This document shows positions 7,811 through 16,326 of a stretch of 59,451 nt of DNA, in pieces. Below the pieces are notes generated by a model. That model searched no databases and was not told where the DNA came from. It saw only the letters and a list, made by a program, of their open reading frames with translations. A program made the position numbers and the translations under genes. Numbering within the stretch: position 1 is the stretch's first letter; each line of letters opens with the position of its first letter. Source of the stretch: Chitinophagaceae bacterium UBA1946 (lineage in GTDB: Bacteria; Bacteroidota; Bacteroidia; Chitinophagales; Chitinophagaceae); NCBI GenBank assembly GCA_002336815.1, contig DDEU01000079.1, forward strand, positions 1 to 59,451, written 5' to 3'.

Positions 7811-8719
7811 ATGAAAAAATCAATTTTAGCCATCGCAATTTTAGTTTCCCTTTTTACTAACAGCCTGATGGCGCAAAGCAAAAGAGTACCGGCTTCAGCT
7901 GAAAGGGCTGAATACATTGAAGTTGAGAAAAATGTAAAACTTCATGTTACTGACCTGGGGGAAGGACAGCCTGTCGTATTAATTCATGGTTGGCCATTAA
8001 GTGATGCCATGTATGAATATCAATATGCCTACTTTATAGAAAAAGGATACAGGGTAATTGGAATTTCTTTAAGAGGATTCGGGTTATCAGACAAACCTGG
8101 TGGAAAATACGATTACGATGTTTTTGCAGATGACATCAAGATAGTGTTGGATAAGCTTAAAATAGAGAATGCAACCATTGGAGGATTTTCTATGGGAGGC
8201 GCAACAGTGATACACTATGTTGCAAAGTACAATGCAGCACACGTTTCTAAAATGGCATTATTTGGTGCAGCTGCTCCTGTTTGGACAAAAAGAGCGGATT
8301 TTAATTACGGTTTTTGGACAAAAGAAGATGTTAACGGTTTGATCAGTTTAAACAATACTAACAGGCCCCGGTTATTGGCAAATTTTGGAACTATTTTCTC
8401 CGCAAACGAAACAAGCGTTTCTGCCGGTTTGGGGGCGTGGTTAGGTACAATCCAGGCCCAGGCTTCTCCTTATGCAATGGCTCAAAGTTTAAAAACGCTG
8501 AGAGATAGTGATTTGCGTGGAGACTTGAAAAAAATAAATATTCCAACGCTCATTCTGCATGGTAAACTGGACAAAATTTGCTCCTTTGACTTAGCTGAAC
8601 AAATGCACCAGGGGATTAAAAACTCAAAGTTGGTGCCTCTGGAAAAAAGCGGGCATGCTTTATTTATTGAAGAGTTGGAAAAGTTCAATACCGAGTTATT
8701 CAATTTTATAAAATCATAA
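7811..8719 (+). CDS. Exported alpha/beta hydrolase
   Basis: The 302-aa product has a signal peptide (MKKSILAIAILVSLFTNSLMAQ). The hydrolase domain follows: VVLIHGWPLSDAMYEYQ, SLRGFGLSDKPGG, nucleophile elbow GGFSMGGATV, acid in LHGKLDKICS and His in KSGHALFIEE. It is a paralogue in fold of the preceding cytosolic enzyme, but it is addressed to the periplasm and is only moderately similar. The ATG at 7811 follows a long AT-rich leader carrying promoter copy 3. A perfect hairpin terminator follows the stop. Confidence 0.92.
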   Translation: MKKSILAIAILVSLFTNSLMAQSKRVPASAERAEYIEVEKNVKLHVTDLGEGQPVVLIHGWPLSDAMYEYQYAYFIEKGYRVIGISLRGFGLSDKPGGKYDYDVFADDIKIVLDKLKIENATIGGFSMGGATVIHYVAKYNAAHVSKMALFGAAAPVWTKRADFNYGFWTKEDVNGLISLNNTNRPRLLANFGTIFSANETSVSAGLGAWLGTIQAQASPYAMAQSLKTLRDSDLRGDLKKINIPTLILHGKLDKICSFDLAEQMHQGIKNSKLVPLEKSGHALFIEELEKFNTELFNFIKS

Positions 8720-8726
8720 TATCATT

Positions 8727-8757
8727 AAAAAGGCTGATTTTTTAAATCAGCCTTTTT
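8727..8757 (+). terminator. Rho-independent terminator
   Basis: A perfect 14-bp inverted repeat (8727-8740 with 8744-8757), TTT loop, ends in five T. It closes the exported-hydrolase transcript. Confidence 0.85.
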
Positions 8758-8776
8758 ATGTCTTAATCCTAAGTAT

Positions 8777-9220
8777 ATGAAATATATAGTGCCAGTTTTT
8801 ATTTTTGTTGTGCTGGTTTCTTGCAACAGCACTAACAGCGTAATAACCAATAACCCTGCTAATTTATCAAAACCAATAGGGCCATACAGCTATTCGACAA
8901 GGTATAAAGATCTAATTTTTGTATCAGGCCAAATTGGAATAGACCCACTTACCAATACTTTAAAACAGGAAATCGATGAACAAGCAATTCAGATTTTCGA
9001 AAATTTAAAAGTAATCCTGGAAAACAATGGTTCAGATTTTGATCACATTATCAAAACAACAATCTTTCTTACTGATATCAATCAATTTGAACGCATTAAT
9101 AAAATTTATAGCAGCTATTTTCTCAATCACTTTCCAGCACGAAGTACCATTGTGGTTGTTGCGTTACCAAAGAATGCCAATATTGAAATAGAATGTGTAG
9201 CTGTTAAAAAACAAGCTTAG
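8777..9220 (+). CDS. RidA/YjgF-family protein with lipoprotein signal
   Basis: The 147-aa product starts MKYIVPVFIFVVLVSC, a type II signal with lipobox-like VLVSC (Cys16). The rest is a full RidA domain: GPYSYSTRYKDLIFVSGQIG, LKVILENNGSDFDHIIKTTI, FLTDINQF, and the catalytic Arg in FPARSTIVV followed by IEIECVAV. RidA deaminates reactive enamine/imine intermediates in the cytosol. Here the signal implies an envelope location, which is unusual but known for some Rid homologues. It starts 20 bases after a terminator, so its promoter must overlap that hairpin or it depends on readthrough. Confidence 0.9.
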   Translation: MKYIVPVFIFVVLVSCNSTNSVITNNPANLSKPIGPYSYSTRYKDLIFVSGQIGIDPLTNTLKQEIDEQAIQIFENLKVILENNGSDFDHIIKTTIFLTDINQFERINKIYSSYFLNHFPARSTIVVVALPKNANIEIECVAVKKQA

Positions 9221-9591
9221 TTATTTTCCCATTTTTTTTTAGGTTTAATGCCTGTACGGTTCTTTAAAGTTTTAGCGAAGGGACTTCAATTACAAACGCC
9301 AAAGCATATCGAATTGCTGAAAGAGGCTTTGCAAACACCTGTTCCTATAGTTATGCTACCAGGGTAGTGAGGGCCGGAGCTATGCTGGCACACAAGTGTC
9401 GCAATTGTTAAGTAAAGAACAAAAAGTTGAGAGCTGTCTCTTCTGCCCTGGTTCCTGCATTCATAAACTATTGATGAATCTCCTGTTGATACAGATCCAA
9501 TCCAGGGAAGTGACAATGCCTGCTAATGAATGCTATAGTCCCTGACAGGGCTGCATTAAAACGACTGCTCCAGTAAGCGCCTGCCGTTATA
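9221..9591. other. Intergenic stretch, no clear gene
   Basis: A 39-codon open frame on the plus strand (9248-9367, MPVRFFKVLAKGLQLQ...) has a protein-like composition but no recognisable family. A minus-strand frame at 9286-9516 reads as low-information sequence. I see no hairpin terminator or RNA gene. Confidence 0.35.
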
Positions 9592-10041
9592 CTATGCTCC
9601 GAATTGTTTTAAATGATGGTCGGTATGTTTATAAATGAATTGCCCTAACTGTTCCCTGGTCATGTTTCCAAAAAACCAATGTGTAAAATTGCTGCTGTTG
9701 AAGTTTTCATACCGGTTAATTAAATGCTTCCAGTTGGCTTTCTCTTTTTCAAGATCCAGGCCCTCATCCATCACTTGGAATGCCGGTAAGGTGGGTGCAT
9801 TTTTTTTAAGGCCGCTGCTGTCGTTCTTCAATATGGCTTTAATCGCACTGTTGCCGATCAGTCTTCCCAAAAATGAACGCTTTATGGCTATATTCCCATA
9901 ATAATATTCTTCGCAGAGGGCACCGTGTTTAACCATTTGGGCTACTGTCATTTTCCCCCACCCGGCAACCATATTTTCGTTGAGTGTATCGATCCTGCTG
10001 ATCACTTCGGCTCTTGTGTTTTTATCAAATATTGATTTCAT
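9592..10041 (-). CDS. DUF1569 / DinB-like small protein
   Basis: The 149-aa protein carries the DUF1569 pattern: NENMVAGWGKMTVAQMVKHG, HWFFGNMTREQLGQF and a terminal KHTDHHLKQF. The two His clusters resemble the metal site of the DinB/YfiT four-helix fold. The biochemical role is unknown; members of the wider fold act as thiol-dependent transferases. Its start is only three bases after the VOC stop, so it is the third gene of the AraC-VOC-DUF1569 operon. Confidence 0.88.
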   Translation of the reverse strand: MKSIFDKNTRAEVISRIDTLNENMVAGWGKMTVAQMVKHGALCEEYYYGNIAIKRSFLGRLIGNSAIKAILKNDSSGLKKNAPTLPAFQVMDEGLDLEKEKANWKHLINRYENFNSSNFTHWFFGNMTREQLGQFIYKHTDHHLKQFGA

Positions 10042-10044
10042 CTT

Positions 10045-10458
10045 TTACCCATTTATTTGTGCCAGTGAAAACCAGTTTCCTGAATCATCCATGAACAGGG
10101 CCTCAAACCCATAAAATTCTTTAGTGGGAGGCTTTTTAAAAACCACCCCTTTAGATACTAATTCTTCGTAGGTGGCAAGCAGGTCGTTACAGGTAAAAAC
10201 AGCGGCACCGAAAGCACCTTTTTTTATCAGGGTTGTCATAGCTGCTACTGTTTCTTTATCAAACATGCCACCTTCTGCCACCAGGAAAAGAGTGATCTCC
10301 AGTTCCGGTTGTTCCGGTGGCGTAACGGTCAGCCACCTGGCACCTTCACCCATCGGGGCATCCGTATGCACATTAAACCCAAGTTTGTTTACATAAAAAT
10401 CGTATGCACTTTCCTGGTTAAGTACATAGACGCAGGTGTGAGTCATTTTTGTGATCAT
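10045..10458 (-). CDS. VOC-family (glyoxalase-fold) protein
   Basis: The 137-aa protein has paired beta-alpha-beta-beta-beta modules: THTCVYVLNQESAYDFYVNK, LGFNVHTD, then AAVFTCNDLLATYEELVSKG, FYGFEALFMDDSGNWFSLAQ. The possible metal ligands are the early His and the late Glu of the fold. VOC proteins include glyoxalases, dioxygenases and antibiotic-binding proteins; this length and the DDSGNW motif fit the generic glyoxalase/bleomycin-resistance-like group. It lies between an AraC-type regulator and DUF1569 in one operon. Confidence 0.9.
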   Translation of the reverse strand: MITKMTHTCVYVLNQESAYDFYVNKLGFNVHTDAPMGEGARWLTVTPPEQPELEITLFLVAEGGMFDKETVAAMTTLIKKGAFGAAVFTCNDLLATYEELVSKGVVFKKPPTKEFYGFEALFMDDSGNWFSLAQING

Positions 10459-10506
10459 CTGTAAGATTTTTTGTAAAAATGTAAATTGTGTCTGGTAATT
10501 ACCTCT

Positions 10507-10935
10507 TCAATATTGCGGTTCTGTCCAGCCATGGGTTGCGGCAAAACAATTTGGCACAAAGCGTAGTGGATTTGCCTGCATTGCAGTTTTTTTGATCAGC
10601 TGCTCTTTTTGAAATGCAGAGGGAGATACTCCTGTAATTTTTTTAAATGTACCGGCAAAGGAAGTAGGACTGTGAAACCCTACCATAATACTTGTTTGCA
10701 GTACAGGATTTCCCTTTCCCAATAGTATTTTAGCTTTTTCTATCCTTGTTTTTACCAGGTAATTGTTCGGCGTGTAACCATAAATCAATTTGAACAGGCG
10801 GATGAAGTGAAACTTAGAAAAGTGGGCCTGGCCGGATACGTTATCAAGGTCAATATCATCAGCATAGTGATTGTCAATGAATAGTTTTGCCTTCACTATC
10901 CGCCGGTATAGATATATTTTTTCAAATTGCTGCAT
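10507..10935 (-). CDS. Short AraC-type HTH regulator
   Basis: The 142-aa protein is essentially only the AraC DNA-binding domain: VKAKLFIDNHYADDIDLDNV, HFSKFHFIRLFKLIYGYTP, NNYLVKTRIEKAKILL, QTSIMVGFHSPTSFAGTFKK and ITGVSPSAFQK. A 30-residue unrelated tail follows. No effector domain is present, unlike full-length AraC proteins. It is the first gene of a three-gene operon (49 bases to VOC) and probably autoregulates it. Confidence 0.9.
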   Translation of the reverse strand: MQQFEKIYLYRRIVKAKLFIDNHYADDIDLDNVSGQAHFSKFHFIRLFKLIYGYTPNNYLVKTRIEKAKILLGKGNPVLQTSIMVGFHSPTSFAGTFKKITGVSPSAFQKEQLIKKTAMQANPLRFVPNCFAATHGWTEPQY

Positions 10936-11147
10936 GCGTTGTGGAAGAAAATAATTTAAAGAATTCTAAATATTGCCGCACATCGTTTTTTAAATATACG
11001 CATGTTTTAATAATTCCGCTTGATCAGGCATTTTGATGCAATTGCCCTTCGGTAACATGGCCTGTTCAGCGATACATGGTTATGCCTGGTTAAAGTGGAT
11101 AGCGATCATTGATAAAGATGAAATGCAAACAAAAATTTATTCGTTGA

Positions 11148-11513
11148 CTACTTATATAAATCCTGGTCTTTAATATAGTCTATGCCATGTTGTTTAAGAT
11201 ATTTAATACCCCAGTTACTGGTGAACCTGTATAAGGCCGAAAGAGATTTCCCCTGCCTGGTTAATGAATATGCTACCCTCAATGGTTTTTGAGTGATGGT
11301 TGTTTTCTGCAATAGGCCATCTCTTTCCAGCTCTTTCAGTTGTTGCGACAACATTTTTTCAGATATACCAGGCAGGTTATTGCGTATTTCGCTATAGCTT
11401 CTTTTTTTATTAATGTAAACATGTGATAAGATCAGCAGCTTCCACTTTCCGCCTATCAAACCCAGGGTAACATCTACCGGGCAGGTATAAATTTTATTGT
11501 TCAGTTTTATCAT
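11148..11513 (-). CDS. HxlR-family regulator with CPV cysteine
   Basis: The 121-aa product from MIKLNNKIYTCPVDVTLGLIGGKWK shows, in two parts, the canonical HxlR start with Cys11 and IGGKWK. It is followed by SYSEIRNNLPGISEKMLSQQ and LKELERDGLL. The Cys at this position is the redox or electrophile sensor in YodB, HypR and related proteins. An upstream in-frame ATG at 11540 exists, but only the 11513 ATG has a purine-rich AAAGG 7 bases upstream. It is divergent from the truncated-hemoglobin gene. Confidence 0.92.
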   Translation of the reverse strand: MIKLNNKIYTCPVDVTLGLIGGKWKLLILSHVYINKKRSYSEIRNNLPGISEKMLSQQLKELERDGLLQKTTITQKPLRVAYSLTRQGKSLSALYRFTSNWGIKYLKQHGIDYIKDQDLYK

Positions 11514-11559
11514 GTTAATACCTTTAAACAAAAATAGCATATTGAAAATTATACAGACT

Positions 11560-11576
11560 TACCTTTTGGTTAGGTA
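11560..11576. promoter_or_regulatory. Candidate HxlR operator (TACCT-N7-AGGTA)
   Basis: A 17-base inverted repeat with 5-base arms lies between the divergent HxlR and truncated-hemoglobin genes, 47 bases upstream of the HxlR ATG. Size and position suit an HxlR dimer site; the binding itself is inferred. Confidence 0.4.
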
Positions 11577-11698
11577 TTGTTTGCAGTAGTACCCGGTATT
11601 AGATTTGCGAACAATTATCTGGTGGTGGGTTTTTAAACAGCATGTGCAGCCTCCGTCGCATTTGTTCTTAAAACATAATTTTAAAATCAGTTGCTAAC

Positions 11699-12181
11699 AT
11701 GAAAAATATACCGACGCTGTATCAATGGGCAGGCGATATGCAGACTTTTGAAAACCTGTTTGCAGCCTTTTACGAAAAAGTGTTGAAAGACGATCTGCTG
11801 GGTGAAGTGTTTAAAGATATGTCGCCGTTACATATAAAGCATGTTGCGCATTTTGTTGCTGAAGTTTTTGGTGGCGATAAATTATACACAACTGAAGATG
11901 GTGGCAGCCACGCAAAAATGATCGGTAAACATATCGGTAAAATGCTCACTGAAGAAAAACGCCAACGCTGGGTTCACCTGCTTTTGCAAACGGCGGATGA
12001 AATCAGGCTAAAAAGCGATCCCGAATTCCGCTCCGCATTTGTAGGCTATATCGAATGGGGCACAAGGCTTGCCGTTATTAACTCACAACTTACCGAAAAC
12101 CCAATGAATACAAACGAGCCAATGCCAATATGGGGTTGGGGCGAAACTGGTGGTCCATATGAACCAACTGAAAATAATTGA
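11699..12181 (+). CDS. Group II-like truncated hemoglobin
   Basis: The 160-aa protein has the truncated-globin pattern. FENLFAAFYEKVLKD has the B10 Tyr25. HVAHFVAEVFGG follows. SHAKMIGKHIGKML contains the likely proximal His78. RQRWVHLL has the G8 Trp91 typical of group II. The C-terminus IWGWGETGGPYEP is a hallmark of a group II-like subfamily seen widely in bacteria. Such proteins bind oxygen or handle NO and peroxide. The divergent HxlR gene suggests control by reactive species. No partner reductase is adjacent. Confidence 0.9.
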   Translation: MKNIPTLYQWAGDMQTFENLFAAFYEKVLKDDLLGEVFKDMSPLHIKHVAHFVAEVFGGDKLYTTEDGGSHAKMIGKHIGKMLTEEKRQRWVHLLLQTADEIRLKSDPEFRSAFVGYIEWGTRLAVINSQLTENPMNTNEPMPIWGWGETGGPYEPTENN

Positions 12182-12777
12182 GGTTAAAAAAGATCGTCTC
12201 TGAATAGGTAATCTCCGGAGAAGGTGTTAGACTGGTTATACCGGGCATGAATTTTTTAAGTTGCTGAAAAGCCGAAGGCAGATCACCCGGGCACCAGGGA
12301 ATAAATAACTAAGGGCTATTATGCCGAAATGCGGTATGCCGGTGCCGCTTACATTAAGATGCATTGGCTAACATTCGTTTTAATCTTTTTCCCACGCAAC
12401 TATTTGATAATATTAAGGAAACAATTGAGCTGTACTTTCACTTTTTAAGGTAAACCCGGTTGCGGCAACTACCCTGGTGTTGACACCACACCCGGTAACG
12501 ATATGTATAACTTTCAAAAAATAGTTTCCACACTTACAATCGTCACGGTCGTTGTGCTACTATTAGCAGCGCAGCATCAAAACAGGAAGGAGCAGTAGGA
12601 AATGAATTCCATTGTCATGTGAACGTTTCACTTAAAGGTGAGATTCGTGAAGTGCATTTTAAACGATTTTAGGAAACCAGCGATTGCCTTAATATCATGA
12701 AGTCTCGTGATATTCATCATCACGGAATGCAAGCTTAATTGATAATTTCATTACCTCAAATCCACATCTTGTTTCCC
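12182..12777. other. Intergenic stretch before the PK-like gene
   Basis: About 600 bases with no convincing gene. A 31-codon frame at 12503-12598 begins MYNFQKIVSTLTIVTVVVLL (a possible membrane segment). A second overlapping frame ends near 12672 with KGEIREVHFKRF. Together they look like decayed coding sequence. The only clear structure is a hairpin at 12691-12714. Confidence 0.35.
12691..12714. promoter_or_regulatory. Hairpin / inverted repeat upstream of PK-like gene
   Basis: AATATCATGA and TCGTGATATT pair over 10 bp with one G-T wobble around an AGTC loop, ending 63 bases before the chosen ATG. There is no T-run, so it is more likely an operator or leader hairpin than a terminator. Confidence 0.4.
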
Positions 12778-14256
12778 ATGCAGCCCGATTCTCTCAAGCA
12801 AATTGAACAACAGTTGAACAGTATTGAAAATAAAATGCTGTTGGAAGTTAAAAAGAGATTGACATTGTTAAGGAAAGTACATCCTTCGCAATTTTTAGCA
12901 GCTCAAAATATGATCCAGTATCTCACTTTCAGGAATGAGGATGCCCGTGAACTGCAGGATCAGCTGCATATAGTTGGCCTATCCTCCCTGGCAAGCTCTG
13001 AAAGTCACATACACCGGCAGTTGCAGGCTATCAGGCAACGATTGGGTATTCCATATACTTCCAAAGACCTGGATGCATGTACTTATGAGTACAACCGTTC
13101 TCAAATGGCTGAAAAAAGCAACAGACTGTTTGGGGAGCGATCAGATCTGTTGATGCCATTCATAATGGTAACATTCGACGCTGGCTTCGCCGATAACTAT
13201 GCCCTGATAAAAAACCTTCTTCAAAACGGGATGAATGTAGCGAGGATCAATTGTGCACATGATACCGAAGCAACCTGGTCGAAGATGATACAGCATTTAA
13301 AAAGAGCCTGCCGCTATACGGGCCTCCACTGTAAGATCTACATGGACCTTGCCGGTCCGAAGCTAAGAACAAACTTAATTAACAAGGGAAAAGAGAAGGG
13401 CAAGGTTAAAGTAGAAGAAGGAGAGTTGGTATGGTTGGCAGATGCTGCGAAAGGCTTTAAAAATGATGATGTTGTGATCAGTCCGAATGAACGGGGCATC
13501 ATACCGATGTTAAAAGAAGGAGACCGGGTGTATATGGACGATGGGATCATAAAGGGATTTGTGGAATCCATCGGCAATGAGCGGGCTGCAGTAAGGATCA
13601 TTCGTATTTCATCAGTGAAACAGCAGATCAAATCCGGTAAGGGAATTAATTTCCCGGATTCAACGATTGCCATTTCGCCGCTTACAGAATTCGACCGATC
13701 CTGCCTCCCGTTTATTTGTGCTCATGCAGATATGGTAGGGTATTCATTTGTGCGAACCCCTTCCGATCTTGAAGGATTGCAGCAGTCATTAAAAAAACTT
13801 TCCAGGCAGCCTCCGCACATCATTGTAAAAATCGAAACGCCGGAAGCAGTTATTAATTTGCCGAAACTTTTGCTAACCGGAATGCAGGAAAAGGTTTTTG
13901 GTATAATGATAGCCAGGGGTGATCTGGCAGTGGAAATTGGTTTTGAAAGAATGGGGGAGATACAGGAAGAGATTTTGTGGATCTGCGAAGCAGCGCACGT
14001 GCCTGTTGTATGGGCCACCCAGGTGCTGGAAACTCTTAATAAAACAGGGATAGCAACCCGCTCAGAGATCACCGATGCTTCACATGCTGCCATGGCCGAA
14101 TGTGTAATGATCAACAAAGGAGATCATACCATTGAAGTGATTGAAACATTAAAAGACATCTTACACCGTACCGGTGGGCACCATATTAAAAAGCGTTTCA
14201 CATTCCGGCCGCTAAGTATCGCAGAGAATTTTATTAAAGAAGAGCCAAACTCCTGA
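12778..14256 (+). CDS. Atypical pyruvate kinase-like protein (no C-terminal domain)
   Basis: The 492-aa product has a helical N-terminal region of about 120 residues (QIEQQLNSIENKMLLEVKKR onward) not found in standard pyruvate kinase. The catalytic barrel follows: MVTFDAGFADN, ARINCAHD (156-162), YMDLAGPKLR (189-197), the B-domain, VKIETPEA (Lys351, Glu353), MIARGDLAVEIGFERM and VVWATQVLETL. It stops soon after, so the usual C-terminal regulatory domain is absent. The conserved RxNxSH serine, a potassium ligand in rabbit enzyme, is Ala160. GPKLR has Lys where potassium-dependent enzymes have Glu, which predicts potassium independence. A canonical pyk lies 38 kb away. It could be a real alternative kinase or a related phosphotransferase. 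Confidence 0.85.
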   Translation: MQPDSLKQIEQQLNSIENKMLLEVKKRLTLLRKVHPSQFLAAQNMIQYLTFRNEDARELQDQLHIVGLSSLASSESHIHRQLQAIRQRLGIPYTSKDLDACTYEYNRSQMAEKSNRLFGERSDLLMPFIMVTFDAGFADNYALIKNLLQNGMNVARINCAHDTEATWSKMIQHLKRACRYTGLHCKIYMDLAGPKLRTNLINKGKEKGKVKVEEGELVWLADAAKGFKNDDVVISPNERGIIPMLKEGDRVYMDDGIIKGFVESIGNERAAVRIIRISSVKQQIKSGKGINFPDSTIAISPLTEFDRSCLPFICAHADMVGYSFVRTPSDLEGLQQSLKKLSRQPPHIIVKIETPEAVINLPKLLLTGMQEKVFGIMIARGDLAVEIGFERMGEIQEEILWICEAAHVPVVWATQVLETLNKTGIATRSEITDASHAAMAECVMINKGDHTIEVIETLKDILHRTGGHHIKKRFTFRPLSIAENFIKEEPNS

Positions 14257-14288
14257 TGAATACGCAGAACGGAGCTGATTGGGACAAC

Positions 14289-14660
14289 TTATGCGAATAC
14301 AACTTTTTTGCTTACAAAATAGGTGTAACTCACACCAAGCGAAACTGACACCAATAATTTTGAAAGCAAATAGTGAAGGCCGGCAAAATTTGCCAACAGG
14401 TAAATTCCGGCAGCGCTTAATACTATATTCAGGGCCCACATCACAATGAATTTAAGTAACTGAATGCGTGTTGGTTTTGTTGACATTGTAAATACCCAGT
14501 ATTTCGATAACAGGAACTGCGCAGCAGCACCACAGGCATTGCCTGCTATATTAGCAGCCAGGAACCAGCAATTAAATACCTCCACCAATACCCAGGTCAG
14601 CAGAAAATCTAACATGGATCCTGCGATTAACGCTGCCTGGGTTTTAATAAATGATTGCAT
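14289..14660 (-). CDS. GtrA-family membrane protein
   Basis: The 123-aa protein from MQSFIKTQAALIAGSMLDFL has four hydrophobic helices and the GtrA pattern: GSMLDFLLTWVLVE, GNACGAAAQFLLSKYWVF, LKFIVMWALNIVLSA and YTYFVSKKVVF. GtrA proteins are thought to move polyprenyl-linked sugars across the membrane for glycan decoration. The TTG at 14681 was rejected in favour of this ATG. It begins 21 bases after the stop of the phosphodiesterase gene, on the same strand, so the two probably form an operon. Confidence 0.9.
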   Translation of the reverse strand: MQSFIKTQAALIAGSMLDFLLTWVLVEVFNCWFLAANIAGNACGAAAQFLLSKYWVFTMSTKPTRIQLLKFIVMWALNIVLSAAGIYLLANFAGLHYLLSKLLVSVSLGVSYTYFVSKKVVFA

Positions 14661-14681
14661 TGGTTTCAGAAGTATTTGCAA

Positions 14682-15797
14682 TCATCTGCTTACAATGGCT
14701 GGTGAGTTCGCACAAACGGTTTTTATTTCTTTCGCCGAATCAACAGCAAGCGGTTTACCAATGTGATGTTTTGTGGTAAATTGAACACCCAGCAGGGTTG
14801 CCACGGTAGCGGCCAGTTGTTTTTGATAGGCCTGGTTATTTTTGTTGCTTTCTCCTGCTGCCGGGATGCCGGATCCGAGCAGGGCCATCCAGGTTTGGCC
14901 AGATCCTTTTACCCAAAATCCATGTGCGTTCCAATTGCTTTTTTTTCCGCCACGTCCATGATCCGTTGTAATGATAACGGTAGTATTGTTTTTGTAATAG
15001 CTGTCTGTTTGCAGGTAATACCACAGCTCGGCGATCATCGCATCGGCCTGGTGAATTTTTTGAAGATAGGTATCGTACTGATGATGATGGGCGAATTCAT
15101 CTGTTTCGCCGAAACCAATGTATAACACCCGTGGGTGATGCTGAACCAGGTAGTTTTTTGCACACTCAAAAGTTAACATATCATGACGGGTATTGTTTTT
15201 TTCGAAAATACCATTTTGCACATCGTTTATTACATCACTGGTACTATCAATACCGTCAACTGATTCGTAACCTGCATTTACAGGAAGCTCCCCGTTTTTT
15301 TCATTCAGTATAAACGGAAAAACACGCCAGGAGCAAAACGCAGCCACTTTTCCATGATACTCCGGATGGTTATTCAACCATTGCAGGATGTTCATCCTGG
15401 GATTGTTTACTGCCAGGTTCGGTATAAATAGCTTGTCGGCATACCCGGTAAATATTTCACTATAGCCCGGGTAAGATATCTTATACAGGTTGGCAACGTT
15501 TACATTGTTTCCCAATGCCCGGTTACCCAAAAGTTCTCCATCCTGTGCAATTACCTGCCAGAAAAAAGGCAGTAGCCGGCGTCTTCTTTCGGCTTCGTCT
15601 GTATGCCAGTATTGTTGAAGCATCAAACTGGTATCTTTTACACAATCGATACTGTGCAGCAGTGTTGAATCAGCTCCTTTAAATATTTCCTGCCAGCGTG
15701 TTCCGTCTATTGTTATGATAACCACGTTTTTTGCAGGAGACTGAGCGTGACTGAAAGTAGTAATGTACAGAAGAGAGAGGATAAGAATCAGTTTCAT
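14682..15797 (-). CDS. Exported alkaline-phosphatase-superfamily hydrolase
   Basis: The 371-aa protein has a signal peptide (MKLILILSLLYITTFSHAQ). Two-zinc ligands of the superfamily are visible: Asp31 in ITIDGTRW, nucleophile Ser113 in YPGYSEIF, the Asp-His pair in GFGETDEFAHHH, and Asp-His in TTDHGRG. A late His comes from NAHGFW or TKHHIG. This matches type I phosphodiesterase/nucleotide pyrophosphatase-like or phosphoglyceromutase-like members rather than sulfatases, which need a formylglycine motif that is missing. The likely role is cleavage of a phosphoester in the periplasm. GtrA follows directly. Confidence 0.85.
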   Translation of the reverse strand: MKLILILSLLYITTFSHAQSPAKNVVIITIDGTRWQEIFKGADSTLLHSIDCVKDTSLMLQQYWHTDEAERRRRLLPFFWQVIAQDGELLGNRALGNNVNVANLYKISYPGYSEIFTGYADKLFIPNLAVNNPRMNILQWLNNHPEYHGKVAAFCSWRVFPFILNEKNGELPVNAGYESVDGIDSTSDVINDVQNGIFEKNNTRHDMLTFECAKNYLVQHHPRVLYIGFGETDEFAHHHQYDTYLQKIHQADAMIAELWYYLQTDSYYKNNTTVIITTDHGRGGKKSNWNAHGFWVKGSGQTWMALLGSGIPAAGESNKNNQAYQKQLAATVATLLGVQFTTKHHIGKPLAVDSAKEIKTVCANSPAIVSR

Positions 15798-15948
15798 TTG
15801 GAGAGGTTTTACAAAGAAACCAACTGCATATAAACTTTACATCACTACAGAATTAATAAAAAGTTATCACTGTTACGGCGCTAACTGCCTGCACACAAAA
15901 CTGGCTGAAGCAAACAGATTCAAATGAAAATAAGCATTTACAAACTGG

Positions 15949-16116
15949 TTAGTTGCCCAGCAGTAAATAAACGACCAGGATGTCTGCAGGCAGCGAAAAA
16001 AGAAGGCTGATATAAAATTTTCTTTGTAAAAGTTCCCTGTGGTAATAGTTGGAATGGAATTGTTCAGCAGGCATTTTGCCCGGGCCTATAAACAGCCATG
16101 TACAAACAGAAATCAT
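15949..16116 (-). CDS. Possible 55-aa small membrane protein
   Basis: An ATG-initiated frame gives 55 residues with a polar middle (MPAEQFHSNYYHRELLQRK) and a hydrophobic C-terminal helix (FYISLLFSLPADILVVYLLL). The composition is typical of a small membrane protein. The gene sits alone in a 578-base gap on the same strand as its neighbours. No family is recognised and no strong promoter is seen, so it may be spurious. Confidence 0.4.
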   Translation of the reverse strand: MISVCTWLFIGPGKMPAEQFHSNYYHRELLQRKFYISLLFSLPADILVVYLLLGN

Positions 16117-16181
16117 TTTGAAACGTAATTTTTTTGCAATATTAATAATTTCAGTAATTGGCTTGTGTTAAGAAAAAAAGA

Positions 16182-16201
16182 AGCTGCCAGGAATGGCAGC
16201 T
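16182..16201 (-). terminator. Hairpin with T-run on minus strand
   Basis: AGCTGCCA and TGGCAGCT form an 8-bp stem with a 4-base loop. On the minus strand it is followed by a run of seven T. Confidence 0.55.
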
Positions 16202-16326
16202 ACAAATTCAATTTGTCATAATAATGCCTGTTATAATAAACTTTATTTGCTCCATTTTATTGTTGAAAACCAAAAGATAATATACAATATCAAAACTTTC
16301 GGTTAAATACCTTTTCAGAAGATCAC

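Noticed and set aside
9286..9516. Minus-strand 76-codon frame after the RidA gene
   Set aside because: Low-information sequence without a recognisable motif; overlaps a short plus-strand frame that is equally weak.
12503..12672. Possible small genes upstream of the PK-like gene
   Set aside because: Two overlapping frames with different register and no homologous pattern; treated as decayed sequence.
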